A stretch of DNA of 64,000 bases from Neobacillus sp. CF12 (GCF_030348765.1 NZ_JAUCEU010000007.1:2598501-2662500), one strand, 5' to 3'. Numbered from the stretch's first letter, positions 1-8,819 are shown. Made by a program: numbers and translations. Notes: a model not told the origin generated them from the letters alone.

Positions 1-1
1 T

Positions 2-223
2 TGGATTTTCCGTTTGACTTTCGGAAAATTCTGGTTATACCTGTTGACTAATACGGTGATGGACTTATTTCTAGCCTTTCCAATCAACTGGTTAATGCAA
101 AGATTAAGAGTATATAAATTAGTAAATTTCAAGTCTAAACACGTCTTTTTCATTTCGATTTGTTTTGCTCTTTTTATTTACCCTTACCAATTGTTCATAT
201 CTCAATCAAAATCCAGTAACTGA
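2..223 (+). CDS. C-terminal end of an unidentified membrane protein
   Basis: The frame is open from the first bases of the window, so this is probably the 3' part of a gene starting upstream; the first possible internal start is a TTG at 14 without a clear ribosome binding site. The visible 73 or so residues contain two hydrophobic segments (about residues 6-25 and 43-62 counted from the TTG) separated by a basic stretch, the pattern of a two-span membrane tail. I do not recognise the family. The stop codon lies inside a long perfect hairpin. Confidence 0.4.
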   Translation, partial: WIFRLTFGKFWLYLLTNTVMDLFLAFPINWLMQRLRVYKLVNFKSKHVFFISICFALFIYPYQLFISQSKSSN

Positions 224-238
224 AACTGGATTTTGATT
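204..238. terminator. 14-bp perfect hairpin over the stop codon
   Basis: AATCAAAATCCAGT (204-217) and its exact complement (225-238) flank a 7-base loop that contains the start of the stop codon at 221-223. There is no clear T-run, so it may act as a 3'-end stabiliser or part of a terminator with the hairpin at 258-275. Confidence 0.4.
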
Positions 239-257
239 ATGCGATTCCGCAGGAAAA

Positions 258-286
258 GGCTGCAATTTTGCAGCCAGATCTTTTTA
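258..286 (+). terminator. Rho-independent terminator
   Basis: GGCTGCAA, a two-base spacer and TTGCAGCC form an 8-bp stem at 258-275, followed after five bases by a TTTTT run (281-285). It ends transcription of the ORF at the left edge of the window. Confidence 0.65.
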
Positions 287-339
287 GTAAGGATCACATA
301 TTTTCTTAGTACAGTAAACAAATTCTTTTAGGGTAAAAG

Positions 340-1536
340 CTAAAAATCAGCTACACTCGCCTTCACTTCTTTTGATAAACTACTTGCTTGCTTCTTCCAA
401 ACCCATGTAATGACGATTCCTAGAAATAGAATCACTGTCGCAAAATAGTAAGGGTAGTTAATATCTATATCAAATAATATTCCCCCTATAATGGGTCCAC
501 TAATGTTTGCTAAACTTGTAAACATAGAGTTCATTCCACCAACAAAACCTTGTTCGTTTCCAGCGATATTCGAAAGGTATGAAGTAACCGCTGGTCGGAA
601 TAAATCAAATCCTACAAAAACAATAAATGTCACAAGTAAAATTGAGAAGTATGAATGAACAACAGTCATTAAAAAGACAAGTAAGGCTGATAATATTAAG
701 CTATATTGAATCAGCTTTATTTCCCCCCAAATACGTGTAAGCCTATCAAATAAAACGACTTGGGAAACTGCTCCAAAAATTGCACCTCCTGTTATCACAA
801 TGGCTATATCGGATGGTTTAAACTGAAATTTATGGTCCACAAATAGACTAAAGAACGATTCAAAAGCTGCTAAACCAAATGAGGCAATAAAAATTAAAAT
901 AAACGCAAGAAGATATTTTGGGGCAAAAATACGTTTATAGCCAAGATTTCCAGCTGAGTCTTGTTCATTATGCTCTTCCTTACGAATTGGCTCAGATAAT
1001 AGAATAATAGAGAGTATAGCAGCGATTGTTCCTAGTGCTCCCGCAAAGAAGAATGGAATACGTGTTCCAAATTCCGCTAAAAATCCTCCAATTCCTGGAC
1101 CAATAATAAATCCTGTACTAATCGCAGCTGACATATAACCTAGCGCTTTCGGGCGAGTATCCAAATTTGTAATATCAGCAATAAAGGCTGTAACGGCAGG
1201 CATAATGAACGCAGCACTAATTCCACCTAAAATACGAGAGAAAAATAACATTTCGATTTCTTTTCCGATTCCGAATAAAAATTCGGATATCCCGAAAATA
1301 AATAAACCAATGACAATCATAATTTTCCTGCCGAATTTATCTGCAGCTTTCCCTGCAAAGGGTGAAACGATTAATTGAGCAATGGCAAATGCTGCTGTTA
1401 AATAACCAATAGTTGTTCCAGTAATCCCTAATTCGTTCATCAACGTGGGTAAGACTGGAATTACAAGACCAATACCCAAAAAGGCAATGAATAAATTTAT
1501 TAATAATAATGCTAAAGTGACATTATGAGTCTTCAT
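340..1536 (-). CDS. bmr: Bmr/Blt-type multidrug efflux MFS transporter
   Basis: A 398-residue, twelve-span major facilitator of the DHA1 drug:H+ antiporter group, expected in the cytoplasmic membrane exporting lipophilic cationic drugs. It resembles B. subtilis Bmr (389 aa) along its length from memory. Visible motifs are motif A (GKAADKFGRK, residues 62-71) in the first cytoplasmic loop and motif C (GPGIGG, about 146-151) in the antiporter helix TM5. The start has a good Shine-Dalgarno (AAGGAG, 8 bases upstream). It is divergent from a MerR regulator at 1656, as blt/bltR are in B. subtilis, while bmr/bmrR are co-directional there; the exact orthologue (Bmr or Blt) is therefore uncertain. The control region has a MerR-type 19-bp promoter spacer. 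Confidence 0.88.
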   Translation of the reverse strand: MKTHNVTLALLLINLFIAFLGIGLVIPVLPTLMNELGITGTTIGYLTAAFAIAQLIVSPFAGKAADKFGRKIMIVIGLFIFGISEFLFGIGKEIEMLFFSRILGGISAAFIMPAVTAFIADITNLDTRPKALGYMSAAISTGFIIGPGIGGFLAEFGTRIPFFFAGALGTIAAILSIILLSEPIRKEEHNEQDSAGNLGYKRIFAPKYLLAFILIFIASFGLAAFESFFSLFVDHKFQFKPSDIAIVITGGAIFGAVSQVVLFDRLTRIWGEIKLIQYSLILSALLVFLMTVVHSYFSILLVTFIVFVGFDLFRPAVTSYLSNIAGNEQGFVGGMNSMFTSLANISGPIIGGILFDIDINYPYYFATVILFLGIVITWVWKKQASSLSKEVKASVADF

Positions 1537-1608
1537 ATTTTACATTCTCCTTAACAAGACTAATTACAGCAACACAATTAGTACTGTTTTCATTTATTTA
1601 CAAATTCC

Positions 1609-1639
1609 ATCGTAGTGTATATAGTAACTATATAGTCAA
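1609..1639 (-). promoter_or_regulatory. MerR-type promoter/operator of the bmr-like gene
   Basis: On the minus strand, -35 TTGACT (1639-1634) and -10 TACGAT (1614-1609) are separated by 19 bp, the over-long spacer typical of promoters untwisted by MerR-family activators. The spacer holds a dyad TATATAGT-A-ACTATATA (1618-1634) centred on 1626. This is the expected binding site of the regulator encoded at 1656. Confidence 0.7.
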
Positions 1640-1655
1640 GAGTGGAGTATTAAAA

Positions 1656-2480
1656 ATGAATAATAAAAATGGAAAGTATTTAACCACAGGTGAATTTGCA
1701 AAGCTATGCAGAGTAAACAAACAAACTCTCTTTTATTACGATCAAATTGGGCTTTTTTCCCCAGTATTGAAAAACGAAAAAGGTTACCGGTTTTATTCAA
1801 TACGACAGATAGAGCTATTCTTTGTTATTGATTTATTAAAGGAAATTGGTATGTCACTAAACGATATCCAAGAATATACACAAAATAAAACGCCTGAAAG
1901 TTTTTTGTCCTTAATGTACCAAAAAAAGAAAGAGATTGTGGAAAAGCTTCAGGAGATTGAAGCGAAGAAAAAAATAATTGATTCAAAAATAGCCTTAATG
2001 GAAGAAGCGTCACTCCTTGATTTTCACCAAGTTACGCTGGAACAATTACCAGAAGTAACACTTTATTTAAGTAGAAATATTGAAAATATAAAAGATGAAG
2101 AATTTGTAGAGGTCGTTTCAGATTTTATAAATGAATTGTCCCTATCAAAACTTGATACTGGATATCCAATAGGTGTTATAACGAAACGGGAGCAAGTCCT
2201 AAAAGGAGAATTTACAAATTACAGCTATTTATATATGGAGCAGCCAAATCCAAAGGAAGGGTATCCGTATTTTAAAAGTGTAACGGGTGATTTTCTAATT
2301 GGATATCATATTGGGGATGAAAAGACAATACATAAAACATATAGGCGACTATTTTCGGAGATGGATCGTTTAAATTTAGCCTTAGGTGATTTTGTTTTTG
2401 AAGAGTATATTTATGATACAGTGGTCATGAATCATAATGAAGATTACGTCACCAAAATTATGATCCAAGTAAATAAATAG
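1656..2480 (+). CDS. MerR-family multidrug-sensing transcriptional activator
   Basis: A 274-residue regulator with an N-terminal winged helix MerR DNA-binding domain (about residues 9-75; LTTGEFAKLCRVNKQTLFYYD), a coiled-coil dimer linker (about 80-118) and a C-terminal GyrI-like/BmrR-type effector-binding domain (about 125-274). Length and architecture match BmrR (278 aa) and BltR. By family knowledge it binds the operator in its drug-free state and distorts it on ligand binding to activate the exporter. It is divergent from the exporter gene, with the dyad at 1618-1634 between them. A GGAG Shine-Dalgarno lies 8 bases before the ATG. Confidence 0.82.
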   Translation: MNNKNGKYLTTGEFAKLCRVNKQTLFYYDQIGLFSPVLKNEKGYRFYSIRQIELFFVIDLLKEIGMSLNDIQEYTQNKTPESFLSLMYQKKKEIVEKLQEIEAKKKIIDSKIALMEEASLLDFHQVTLEQLPEVTLYLSRNIENIKDEEFVEVVSDFINELSLSKLDTGYPIGVITKREQVLKGEFTNYSYLYMEQPNPKEGYPYFKSVTGDFLIGYHIGDEKTIHKTYRRLFSEMDRLNLALGDFVFEEYIYDTVVMNHNEDYVTKIMIQVNK

Positions 2481-2509
2481 AGAGTTTTTCTATTAATTCT
2501 TGGATAAAT

Positions 2510-2545
2510 AAGCTTGGGTAAATGAAACCCAAGCTTTTTATTTTA
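2510..2545. terminator. Bidirectional terminator between merR-like gene and oxidoreductase operon
   Basis: AAGCTTGGGT (2510-2519) pairs with ACCCAAGCTT (2527-2536), followed by TTTATTTT on the plus strand and an AT-rich run on the minus strand. It separates two convergent transcription units. Confidence 0.8.
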
Positions 2546-3091
2546 CTATACTCTAATGGAAACCATGGTTTTCCCCTTATTGAGTGCTTGTTTGTTAACT
2601 TCGATTAAATGGTGCTTTCCTTTTGACAGGACTTTTTTCAAGGATTCGATGATGGCATCACTTGAAACGACCTTGGTTCGTTCGATGAACGCGCCTAATA
2701 AAATCATATTTGCGACACGTGCATTTCCAAGGTCAGCTGCCATATCGGTAGCGGTCAATTCAATCATTTCAATATCGCTGCGTTTTGAAACTCTTGTCAC
2801 CAATGATGAATTAATAATTAATAATCCCCCTGGACGTACGCGCGACTCAAATTTATCAAAGGATGGATTATTTAAAACTATTGCTGTTGAAGGATTTGTG
2901 ACAAGCGGGGAACCCACGGTTTCATCGGATACTACCACCGCACAATTTGCTGTTCCCCCGCGTTGTTCAGGACCATAGGATGGCAGCCATGAAACGCCTT
3001 TCCCTTCGAGCATGCCGGCATATGCTAACAGTTGACCCATTGACATAACACCCTGTCCACCAAATCCCGCAATAATGATTTCCTCCAACAT
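2546..3091 (-). CDS. 2-oxoacid:ferredoxin oxidoreductase, gamma subunit
   Basis: A 181-residue protein of the pyruvate/ketoisovalerate oxidoreductase gamma family. The N-terminal signature GFGGQGVMSMGQLLAYAG (about 9-26) and the later RGGTAN motif are typical. It is the last gene of a five-gene operon, starting 2 bases after the beta-subunit stop. In the complex it supports the alpha/beta catalytic core that decarboxylates a 2-oxoacid to an acyl-CoA while reducing ferredoxin. Substrate (2-oxoisovalerate, 2-oxoglutarate or pyruvate) cannot be set from this subunit. Confidence 0.85.
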   Translation of the reverse strand: MLEEIIIAGFGGQGVMSMGQLLAYAGMLEGKGVSWLPSYGPEQRGGTANCAVVVSDETVGSPLVTNPSTAIVLNNPSFDKFESRVRPGGLLIINSSLVTRVSKRSDIEMIELTATDMAADLGNARVANMILLGAFIERTKVVSSDAIIESLKKVLSKGKHHLIEVNKQALNKGKTMVSIRV

Positions 3092-3093
3092 GG

Positions 3094-3846
3094 TTACTTG
3101 CCCCCCTCTTTATTCTTGTAAACGCCAAGAGGATAGGCAGGAATCATATTATCTTTTACCCATTCAAGGGATTCGAAAGGATCAAGTCCCCAGTTTGTCG
3201 GGCAGGTTGATAATATCTCCACCATAGAAAAGCCAAGTCCTTTTTTTTGTGCTTCAAACGCTTTCCGAATCGCACGTTTTGCCTTTTGGATATGTGGCAC
3301 ATCATGTGCTGATACCCTTTCAATGTAGGCAGTTCCATCTAAAGTTGCCAGCATTTCACAGACTTTTATCGGTGAGCCTTGAATACTTTCATCGCGTCCA
3401 AAAGGTGTAGTAGCAGTTTTTTGTCCAATCAAGGTAGTCGGCGCCATTTGTCCGCCAGTCATTCCATAGATTGCATTATTAACAAAGATAACTGTAATTT
3501 TTTCTCCTCTAGCCGCAGCATGAATGACTTCGCTTATGCCGATTGAAGCAAGGTCCCCATCACCTTGATAAGTAAATACAAAGCGATCAGGCAGCACCCT
3601 TTTCACACCTGTCGCAACAGCGGGAGCACGGCCATGAGCCGCCTGGGTCATATCACAATTAAAATATTCATAGGATAAAACCGAACACCCGACAGAGGCA
3701 ACCCCAATCGTATCCTCTAAAATATCCATTTCTTCCAAAACCTCACCTACAAGACGGTGGATGACGCCGTGTGTGCAGCCAGGACAGTAATGTGTAGGGT
3801 TATCGGTTAATCCGTTTGTTTTTTTTAAAACTGTTTTCATGGTCAT
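3094..3846 (-). CDS. 2-oxoacid:ferredoxin oxidoreductase, beta subunit (TPP-binding)
   Basis: A 250-residue thiamine diphosphate-binding subunit. The TPP/Mg motif starts with GDGDLAS (about 95-101) and continues to [12 protein letters not shown] about 25 residues later. A CPGC motif sits at 21-24, and a CPTNWG segment near the C-terminus is also typical of this family. Start and upstream stop overlap as ATGA (3846-3843), so it is translationally coupled to the alpha subunit. It holds the catalytic thiamine where the 2-oxoacid is decarboxylated. Confidence 0.87.
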   Translation of the reverse strand: MTMKTVLKKTNGLTDNPTHYCPGCTHGVIHRLVGEVLEEMDILEDTIGVASVGCSVLSYEYFNCDMTQAAHGRAPAVATGVKRVLPDRFVFTYQGDGDLASIGISEVIHAAARGEKITVIFVNNAIYGMTGGQMAPTTLIGQKTATTPFGRDESIQGSPIKVCEMLATLDGTAYIERVSAHDVPHIQKAKRAIRKAFEAQKKGLGFSMVEILSTCPTNWGLDPFESLEWVKDNMIPAYPLGVYKNKEGGK

Positions 3847-4907
3847 ACCGTGATCCCCCCGGTTACAGATAAAAGCTTTTGATAAATTTCTTCCTGTGTC
3901 GGCACAACTCCGCCGGTTCGTCCGTAAAAATCAACCTCTGCATGACCGTTAACGGCTAATCTTACATCCTCAACCATCTGCCCGGCACTCATTTCTACGG
4001 AAATATATCCCTTCACTCGATCTCTCGTTTCGATAAAAGGCTTTTCAGGGAATGGCCACAGCGAAATTGGACGGATTAGTCCTACTTTTAAACCTTGCTG
4101 CCTTGCTTTATGAATAGCATTCATCGTAATTCGAGCAACTGTGCCAAATGCAACCATTATATAGTCAGCATCTCCCGTTTGGTAGATTTCGTAGCGAACC
4201 TCATTTTCTTTTATTCTTGCAAACTTTTTTTGTAAAGCTTCGTTACGGGTTTCTAGCGCCTCTGCATTCAATTCCAGTGAGGTGATAATTCTTCTCTGCC
4301 CGTCTCCGCGGGTTCCGGTAGTTGCCCAATTCTTTTCTGGCAGTTCAGGTTGTGTCCGCTCTCCAAACTCAACCGGCTCCATCATTTGCCCAAGCATCCC
4401 ATCCCCCATAAGAATCACGGGTGTTCGGTAGCGGTCTGCAATGTCAAATGCCTCACTTGTTAATTCAACTATTTCTTGTAAAGAGGCTGGCGCTAACACG
4501 GGGATATTATAGTCGCCATGACCGCCGCCTTTTGTTACCTGGAAGTAATCAGACTGGGCAGGCTGGATATTCCCTAAGCCAGGACCTCCTCGAACGATGT
4601 TTACCACGACAGCAGGAAGCTCCGAACCTACTAAATAAGAAATACCTTCCTGTTTTAAGCTAAAACCAGGACTTGAAGAGGAGGTCATAACCCTGACTCC
4701 CGTCCCAGCAGCACCATAAACCATATTGATCGCAGCGATTTCACTTTCAGCTTGAAGAAATAATCCACCAACCTCTGGAAGTCTTCTCGCCATATATGCT
4801 ACAAGCTCACTTTGGGGTGTAATCGGATAGCCAAAAAAGTAGTTACAACCTGCCTGGACCGCTGCTTCAGCGATTACTTCATTCCCCTTCATTAATACTT
4901 TTCCCAT
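3843..4907 (-). CDS. vorB: 2-oxoacid:ferredoxin oxidoreductase, alpha subunit (VorB-like)
   Basis: A 354-residue alpha subunit with the N-terminal pyrimidine-binding domain ([10 protein letters not shown], residues 26-35; [19 protein letters not shown]) and the C-terminal transketolase-like domain ending near residue 345. Proteins of this length and sequence are usually named VorB (3-methyl-2-oxobutanoate:ferredoxin oxidoreductase), but KorA of 2-oxoglutarate enzymes is close, so substrate is open. It stands between the ferredoxin subunit and the beta subunit in one operon. Such oxygen-sensitive ferredoxin-linked enzymes are less usual in Bacillaceae than the NAD-linked dehydrogenase complexes. 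Confidence 0.85.
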   Translation of the reverse strand: MGKVLMKGNEVIAEAAVQAGCNYFFGYPITPQSELVAYMARRLPEVGGLFLQAESEIAAINMVYGAAGTGVRVMTSSSSPGFSLKQEGISYLVGSELPAVVVNIVRGGPGLGNIQPAQSDYFQVTKGGGHGDYNIPVLAPASLQEIVELTSEAFDIADRYRTPVILMGDGMLGQMMEPVEFGERTQPELPEKNWATTGTRGDGQRRIITSLELNAEALETRNEALQKKFARIKENEVRYEIYQTGDADYIMVAFGTVARITMNAIHKARQQGLKVGLIRPISLWPFPEKPFIETRDRVKGYISVEMSAGQMVEDVRLAVNGHAEVDFYGRTGGVVPTQEEIYQKLLSVTGGITV

Positions 4908-4925
4908 ACATAAACCCCTTTCAAA

Positions 4926-5156
4926 TTAAACAGTTTGCAACACCTTTACTGGTCTGTAGACGGAAATGACACAATCCGGGCATATCTGCGCACATTTTGC
5001 ACAACTAATACAATGTTCCTGATCGATTACGGCCGCTGGACGATAACCTTTTCCATTTAAATAGTCTGCTAGAAAAATAACGTTCGTCGGGCATACCTGA
5101 ACACAAAGTCCGCACGATTTACAAATATCCTCATTAAACACAACTCGCTTTTCCAC
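4926..5156 (-). CDS. 2-oxoacid:ferredoxin oxidoreductase, 2[4Fe-4S] ferredoxin subunit
   Basis: Two bacterial ferredoxin motifs are visible: CKSCGLCVQVCP (Cys 12, 15, 18, 22) and CISCAKCAQICP (Cys 49, 52, 55, 59), so two [4Fe-4S] clusters receive electrons from the thiamine site. I chose the GTG at 5156 (76 aa) because AGGAGGGG ends six bases before it and overlaps the upstream TAG stop; an in-frame TTG at 5180 would put codons across that ribosome binding site. It is the delta subunit of the complex encoded downstream. Confidence 0.85.
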   Translation of the reverse strand: MEKRVVFNEDICKSCGLCVQVCPTNVIFLADYLNGKGYRPAAVIDQEHCISCAKCAQICPDCVISVYRPVKVLQTV

Positions 5157-5167
5157 TGTTACCCCTC

Positions 5168-5845
5168 CTATCCTTCCCAAGGTAAATTCATAAAGCGCTT
5201 GATGAACATTACCTGATGGCTATTTACAAAACAATTGGCTTCCTTTTCTAAATCCACAGATATGGTTGTATATAGCAGCGGGATTGAAAGCATGTTTGAT
5301 ATTTTCTCACTTAATTCATATCCGCTCTGGATTTCGGCCATGCTCGTTTCACTGCCGATATTGGAATTATTGATGATTCCCGTTACCTTTAAACGAGCAG
5401 CCTTTTCAATTTCCTCAATCGTATACCTTGCTCCTTCTAAGGTACTGAGATATGGACGGTTCGCATTTAAAACGAATAACAACTCAGGTTCTAAATGCTT
5501 CCATTCATGATAATACTGCCCCAAAGCCATTGCTCCATCTTTATCGCCGCCTGCGTCGATGATCACTCGATAGCGATGATCATGTAAAACACGATAGATT
5601 TCTCCCGAAACAATGGGTAAATCCGAAGTTGCCAGGCGGTTGGCAGGAGCGATTAATTCAATACCCTGCTGCTCGAAAAGATTGGAAACATCCCTAGAAC
5701 GAAAATAAGGGTTAATAATATCTAAATCGTTAACAGCTACTTTGTTATGTATCTCTTTCTCATTCAATGCCAGGTTGATTGCAATCTCTGTTTTGCCACT
5801 CCCAAAGTGACCGGATAGAATAGTGATTCTTCTTTTGAATTCCAA
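5168..5845 (-). CDS. P-loop ATP-binding protein of the 2-oxoacid oxidoreductase operon
   Basis: First gene of the operon. A Walker A motif GHFGSGKTE lies near the N-terminus, followed by a VAVNDLDIINPYFRSRD segment that resembles the switch region of MinD/NifH/CbiA-type NTPases, and a VIIDAGGD motif resembling Walker B. About 225 residues, no membrane segment. Its role is not established; by placement it may mature or load the iron-sulfur complex, or regulate it (inference). Start is ambiguous: TTG at 5845 sits 9 bases after AGGGGGTG, whereas GTG at 5857 abuts the Shine-Dalgarno. Confidence 0.72.
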   Translation of the reverse strand: MEFKRRITILSGHFGSGKTEIAINLALNEKEIHNKVAVNDLDIINPYFRSRDVSNLFEQQGIELIAPANRLATSDLPIVSGEIYRVLHDHRYRVIIDAGGDKDGAMALGQYYHEWKHLEPELLFVLNANRPYLSTLEGARYTIEEIEKAARLKVTGIINNSNIGSETSMAEIQSGYELSEKISNMLSIPLLYTTISVDLEKEANCFVNSHQVMFIKRFMNLPWEG

Positions 5846-5874
5846 TGTGATTAACACCCCCTTAACATAGTCTG

Positions 5875-5888
5875 CGTAAACGTTTACA
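5875..5888 (-). promoter_or_regulatory. Candidate CcpA cre box
   Basis: The minus strand reads TGTAAACGTTTACG, containing the 12-bp perfect palindrome GTAAACGTTTAC (5876-5887). It matches the cre consensus TGWAANCGNTNWCA at all but the last base and lies about 30 bases upstream of the first gene of the 2-oxoacid oxidoreductase operon, so carbon catabolite control of that operon is likely. Confidence 0.7.
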
Positions 5889-6091
5889 TTCTAACAAATA
5901 CCGATTATATACTTTATTATAAAGTAACTTTTTACAAATCTGTGTTGACCAATGTCACAGTTTAATGAACATGGGTTGTTCCTCTGAGAGTTCTTTTTAG
6001 GGATATCTATGATTCCGATATTCTCATGTATGAACAGATAAAGTCTGCCAAATAATAACACAAATTAACATTTTAGAAGGGGCTGACGTTT

Positions 6092-7195
6092 ATGAACAAT
6101 AAAAAGTTTTTCCTTTTACTCTTCGTGTTTATCGTCTCTGCAACTCTATTTCCTTCTAACATGCGTGCAGAAAACACTGGAGTCGTCGATTTACGAATCC
6201 TCGAGACGACGGATTTACATGCTTCCTTAGTGAATTATGATTATTACCAGACGAAAACAGACAATACGATTGGGCTCGTGAAGACCTCCAGCCTTATTCA
6301 TCAGGCAAGAAGTGAGGCAGTGAATTCCCTACTGTTTGATAACGGTGACCATTTAAAAGGCAACCCGCTTGGTGAATACTTGGTGAGAATTAAAGGTATT
6401 CAAAAAGGAAAAATACATCCCGTGTACAGTGCCTTTAATTATCTAAAATATGATGCGATTGCAATCGGCAATCATGAGCTAAATTATGGGCTGAAGTTTC
6501 TAAGAAATGCACTAAAGGGTCCAAAAATGCCCGTGGTTAATGCAAACGTATATAAAGCAAAAACCAATAAACCTTACTTTAAGCCTTATGTTATTTTAAA
6601 AAGGAGTGTTGTGGACAATCAGGGGCAAAATCATGAATTAAATATTGGGGTTATTGGATTCATGCCGCCTCAAATTATGAGATGGGATAAGGCAAATTTA
6701 GAAGGTAAAGTGATTGCACGGCCGATTGTGGAAAGTGCAAAGGAATTTGTTCCAAGGATGAAAGCTGAGGGTGCAGATATTATTGTCGCACTTGCCCACA
6801 CAGGTATTGATAGTGAACCATACCATTCTGAAACGGAAAATGCAGTCTATTATCTAAGTGAGATTCAAGATATTGATGCCATTCTTGCCGGGCACTCTCA
6901 TGGTATTTTCCCTGGACGCGCCTACAAGGATTTACCTAAGACAAATATTGATGAAGGAAAAATCAAGGGAAAGCCAGTTGTCATGGCCGGTGCCTTTGGA
7001 AGCAGGCTGGGAGTTATTGATCTGCAGCTTGAAGTTCAGGCTGGAAAATGGAAAGTTTTAAAAAGTACAGCATTTACAAGACCTATTGCTGACGAAAATG
7101 GAAACTCTTTAATTAAGACAGATAAAAAATTATTAAAACTAATTAAACCTGAACACCAGGAAACGGTTGACTTTTTAAAGAAGCTTGGGATATAG
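6092..7195 (+). CDS. Secreted metallophosphatase, 5'-nucleotidase N-domain only
   Basis: A 367-residue exported protein with a Sec signal peptide (about residues 1-26, cleavage near MRA-EN). The calcineurin-like phosphoesterase fold of the CpdB/UshA/YfkN group is clear: TTDLHA (metal-binding D-x-H), FDNGDHLKG, IGNHELNYG, AHTGID, and AGHSHGIFPG. Family members normally continue with a C-terminal 5'-nucleotidase domain to more than 600 residues; this one ends right after the metallophosphatase domain at LIKPEHQETVDFLKKLGI. The following 140 bases do not encode the missing domain in any frame. It may hydrolyse cyclic or 5'-nucleotides outside the cell, but substrate binding normally needs the lost domain. 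Shine-Dalgarno AGAAGGGG upstream. Confidence 0.8.
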   Translation: MNNKKFFLLLFVFIVSATLFPSNMRAENTGVVDLRILETTDLHASLVNYDYYQTKTDNTIGLVKTSSLIHQARSEAVNSLLFDNGDHLKGNPLGEYLVRIKGIQKGKIHPVYSAFNYLKYDAIAIGNHELNYGLKFLRNALKGPKMPVVNANVYKAKTNKPYFKPYVILKRSVVDNQGQNHELNIGVIGFMPPQIMRWDKANLEGKVIARPIVESAKEFVPRMKAEGADIIVALAHTGIDSEPYHSETENAVYYLSEIQDIDAILAGHSHGIFPGRAYKDLPKTNIDEGKIKGKPVVMAGAFGSRLGVIDLQLEVQAGKWKVLKSTAFTRPIADENGNSLIKTDKKLLKLIKPEHQETVDFLKKLGI

Positions 7196-7342
7196 CAATT
7201 TTAATCGATGAAAAATAAGCTAGTTCGTGACCGCAGATTCTACTTTTCTTGTTTCAGTCACTCTAGAGCTCTAATAGTTACCGTTGCCTCTTCTTTTTTT
7301 CTCGGTCTTTATAGAGCTCTATAGTGACGATGGTTACGATAT

Positions 7343-8584
7343 TTATTCGGTAAACTTTTTAAAAATCAAAGTCGCATTATGACCGCCAAATCCTAATGAG
7401 TTAGATAAAACGACGCGAACTTCCTGCATCTTTGAGACATTAGGGACATAATCTAAATCCAGTTGTTCATCAGGTGTTTGATAATTAATCGTTGGAGGAA
7501 TGATTCCATCCTTGATCGCTAAAAGAGAAAAAATCGCCTCTATTGCCCCAGTTGCTCCTAATAGGTGGCCGGTCATTGATTTTGTGGAACTGACAGATAA
7601 CTTATAGGCATGTTCTTTAAAAACTTCTTTAATAGCTAACGTTTCATACAAATCATTATAATGAGTCGACGTGCCATGAGCATTGATATAGTCGACTTGT
7701 TCAGGAGTAATTCCGGCATCTGCTAATGCTAATTTCATAGCTCTTCCTGCCCCTTCTCCTTCTGGTGCTGGAGTTGTAATATGATGGGCGTCCCCTGTCG
7801 CTCCGTACCCCACTAATTCTCCATAAATGGCAGCGCCTCGAGCTAATGCATGTTCTAATTCTTCTAATACCACGATACCCGCGCCTTCCCCAATGACAAA
7901 TCCATCACGATTCTTATCAAAAGGTCTGCTCGCTGTGGCGTGATCTGGATTTTTTGAAAGTGCGGTCATATTTGAGAATCCCGCAACCGTCATTCCGGTA
8001 ATGGTTGCTTCCGTTCCTCCAGCAATCATCACATCCACATCCCCCTTTTGAATCACGCGGAAAGCATCACCAATGGAATTGGCACCAGAAGCACATGCTG
8101 TAACCGAACAATTGTTGATTCCTTTAGCACCAAGTGAAATGGATACTTGGCCTGCCGCCATATCGGGAATAAACATGGGTATCGTAAACGGGTTAACCCT
8201 TCGTTGGCCTTTTTCAATAAACTTCCGATGTTGTTCCTCAAATTCAGCCAAGCCGCCAATTCCTGATCCAATCCAAACTCCGACTCGTTCTGGTTGTATC
8301 CCCTCTCCAATTTGAATCCCAGCATCCTTAACAGCCATTTGACTTGCTGCAATAGCAAACTGGCTATAACGACCCATCCTTCTGGCTTCTTTTTTGTCCA
8401 TAAACTCTTCTGGTGCAAAGCCTTTAACTTCCGCTGCAATTTTGACGTCAACCTTTTCTACATCAAAAAGGGTTGCAGGGGCAATACCGGAAACACCACG
8501 CTTAATTTGTTCCCATGATGTATGAGCATCATTTCCCAAAGGAGTGACTGCTCCAATACCTGTAATCACTACTCTTTTATTCAT
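7343..8584 (-). CDS. fabF: Beta-ketoacyl-ACP synthase II
   Basis: A 413-residue condensing enzyme of type II fatty acid synthesis, the same length as B. subtilis FabF. The catalytic Cys is in [11 protein letters not shown] (about 163), with the two His of the Cys-His-His triad in [11 protein letters not shown] (about 303) and [13 protein letters not shown] (about 340). It elongates acyl-ACP with malonyl-ACP in the cytoplasm. In most Bacillus genomes fabF follows fabH; here it stands alone between a phosphatase and a DUF1646 gene, so it may be a second copy. I see no FapR-type operator upstream. GGGAGTGAG precedes the ATG. Confidence 0.93.
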   Translation of the reverse strand: MNKRVVITGIGAVTPLGNDAHTSWEQIKRGVSGIAPATLFDVEKVDVKIAAEVKGFAPEEFMDKKEARRMGRYSQFAIAASQMAVKDAGIQIGEGIQPERVGVWIGSGIGGLAEFEEQHRKFIEKGQRRVNPFTIPMFIPDMAAGQVSISLGAKGINNCSVTACASGANSIGDAFRVIQKGDVDVMIAGGTEATITGMTVAGFSNMTALSKNPDHATASRPFDKNRDGFVIGEGAGIVVLEELEHALARGAAIYGELVGYGATGDAHHITTPAPEGEGAGRAMKLALADAGITPEQVDYINAHGTSTHYNDLYETLAIKEVFKEHAYKLSVSSTKSMTGHLLGATGAIEAIFSLLAIKDGIIPPTINYQTPDEQLDLDYVPNVSKMQEVRVVLSNSLGFGGHNATLIFKKFTE

Positions 8585-8734
8585 TAAATGCTCACTCCCA
8601 AATAGATTTTTGGATGATTCTTACACTCTTTCTATAGTTTAACGAAATCAGAGCAACGGGACAAATTAATTTACTTCGGTAGATTTGACTTGCAGTAAAT
8701 TTAATGAAAACGTACTTCATCAATGGAAGATTTT

Positions 8735-8763
8735 TTGACATTTGTTTAAATATTTAAGATAAT
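8735..8763 (+). promoter_or_regulatory. Sigma-A promoter of the DUF1646 gene
   Basis: TTGACA (8735-8740), 17-bp spacer, GATAAT (8758-8763). It would give a leader of about 115 bases before the start codon at 8887. Confidence 0.65.
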
Positions 8764-8819
8764 TTCGTTATATATCTAATAGTACAATTTATAAGTAACC
8801 TAATATTCTGTTAAAAACC

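Noticed and set aside
2556..2978. 140-residue plus-strand ORF
   Set aside because: It is antisense to the gamma subunit gene, which has clear family motifs.
7260..7330. Repeated TAGAGCTCTA palindromes after the metallophosphatase gene
   Set aside because: Two short copies only, with no stem long enough to be a convincing terminator and no gene they clearly regulate.
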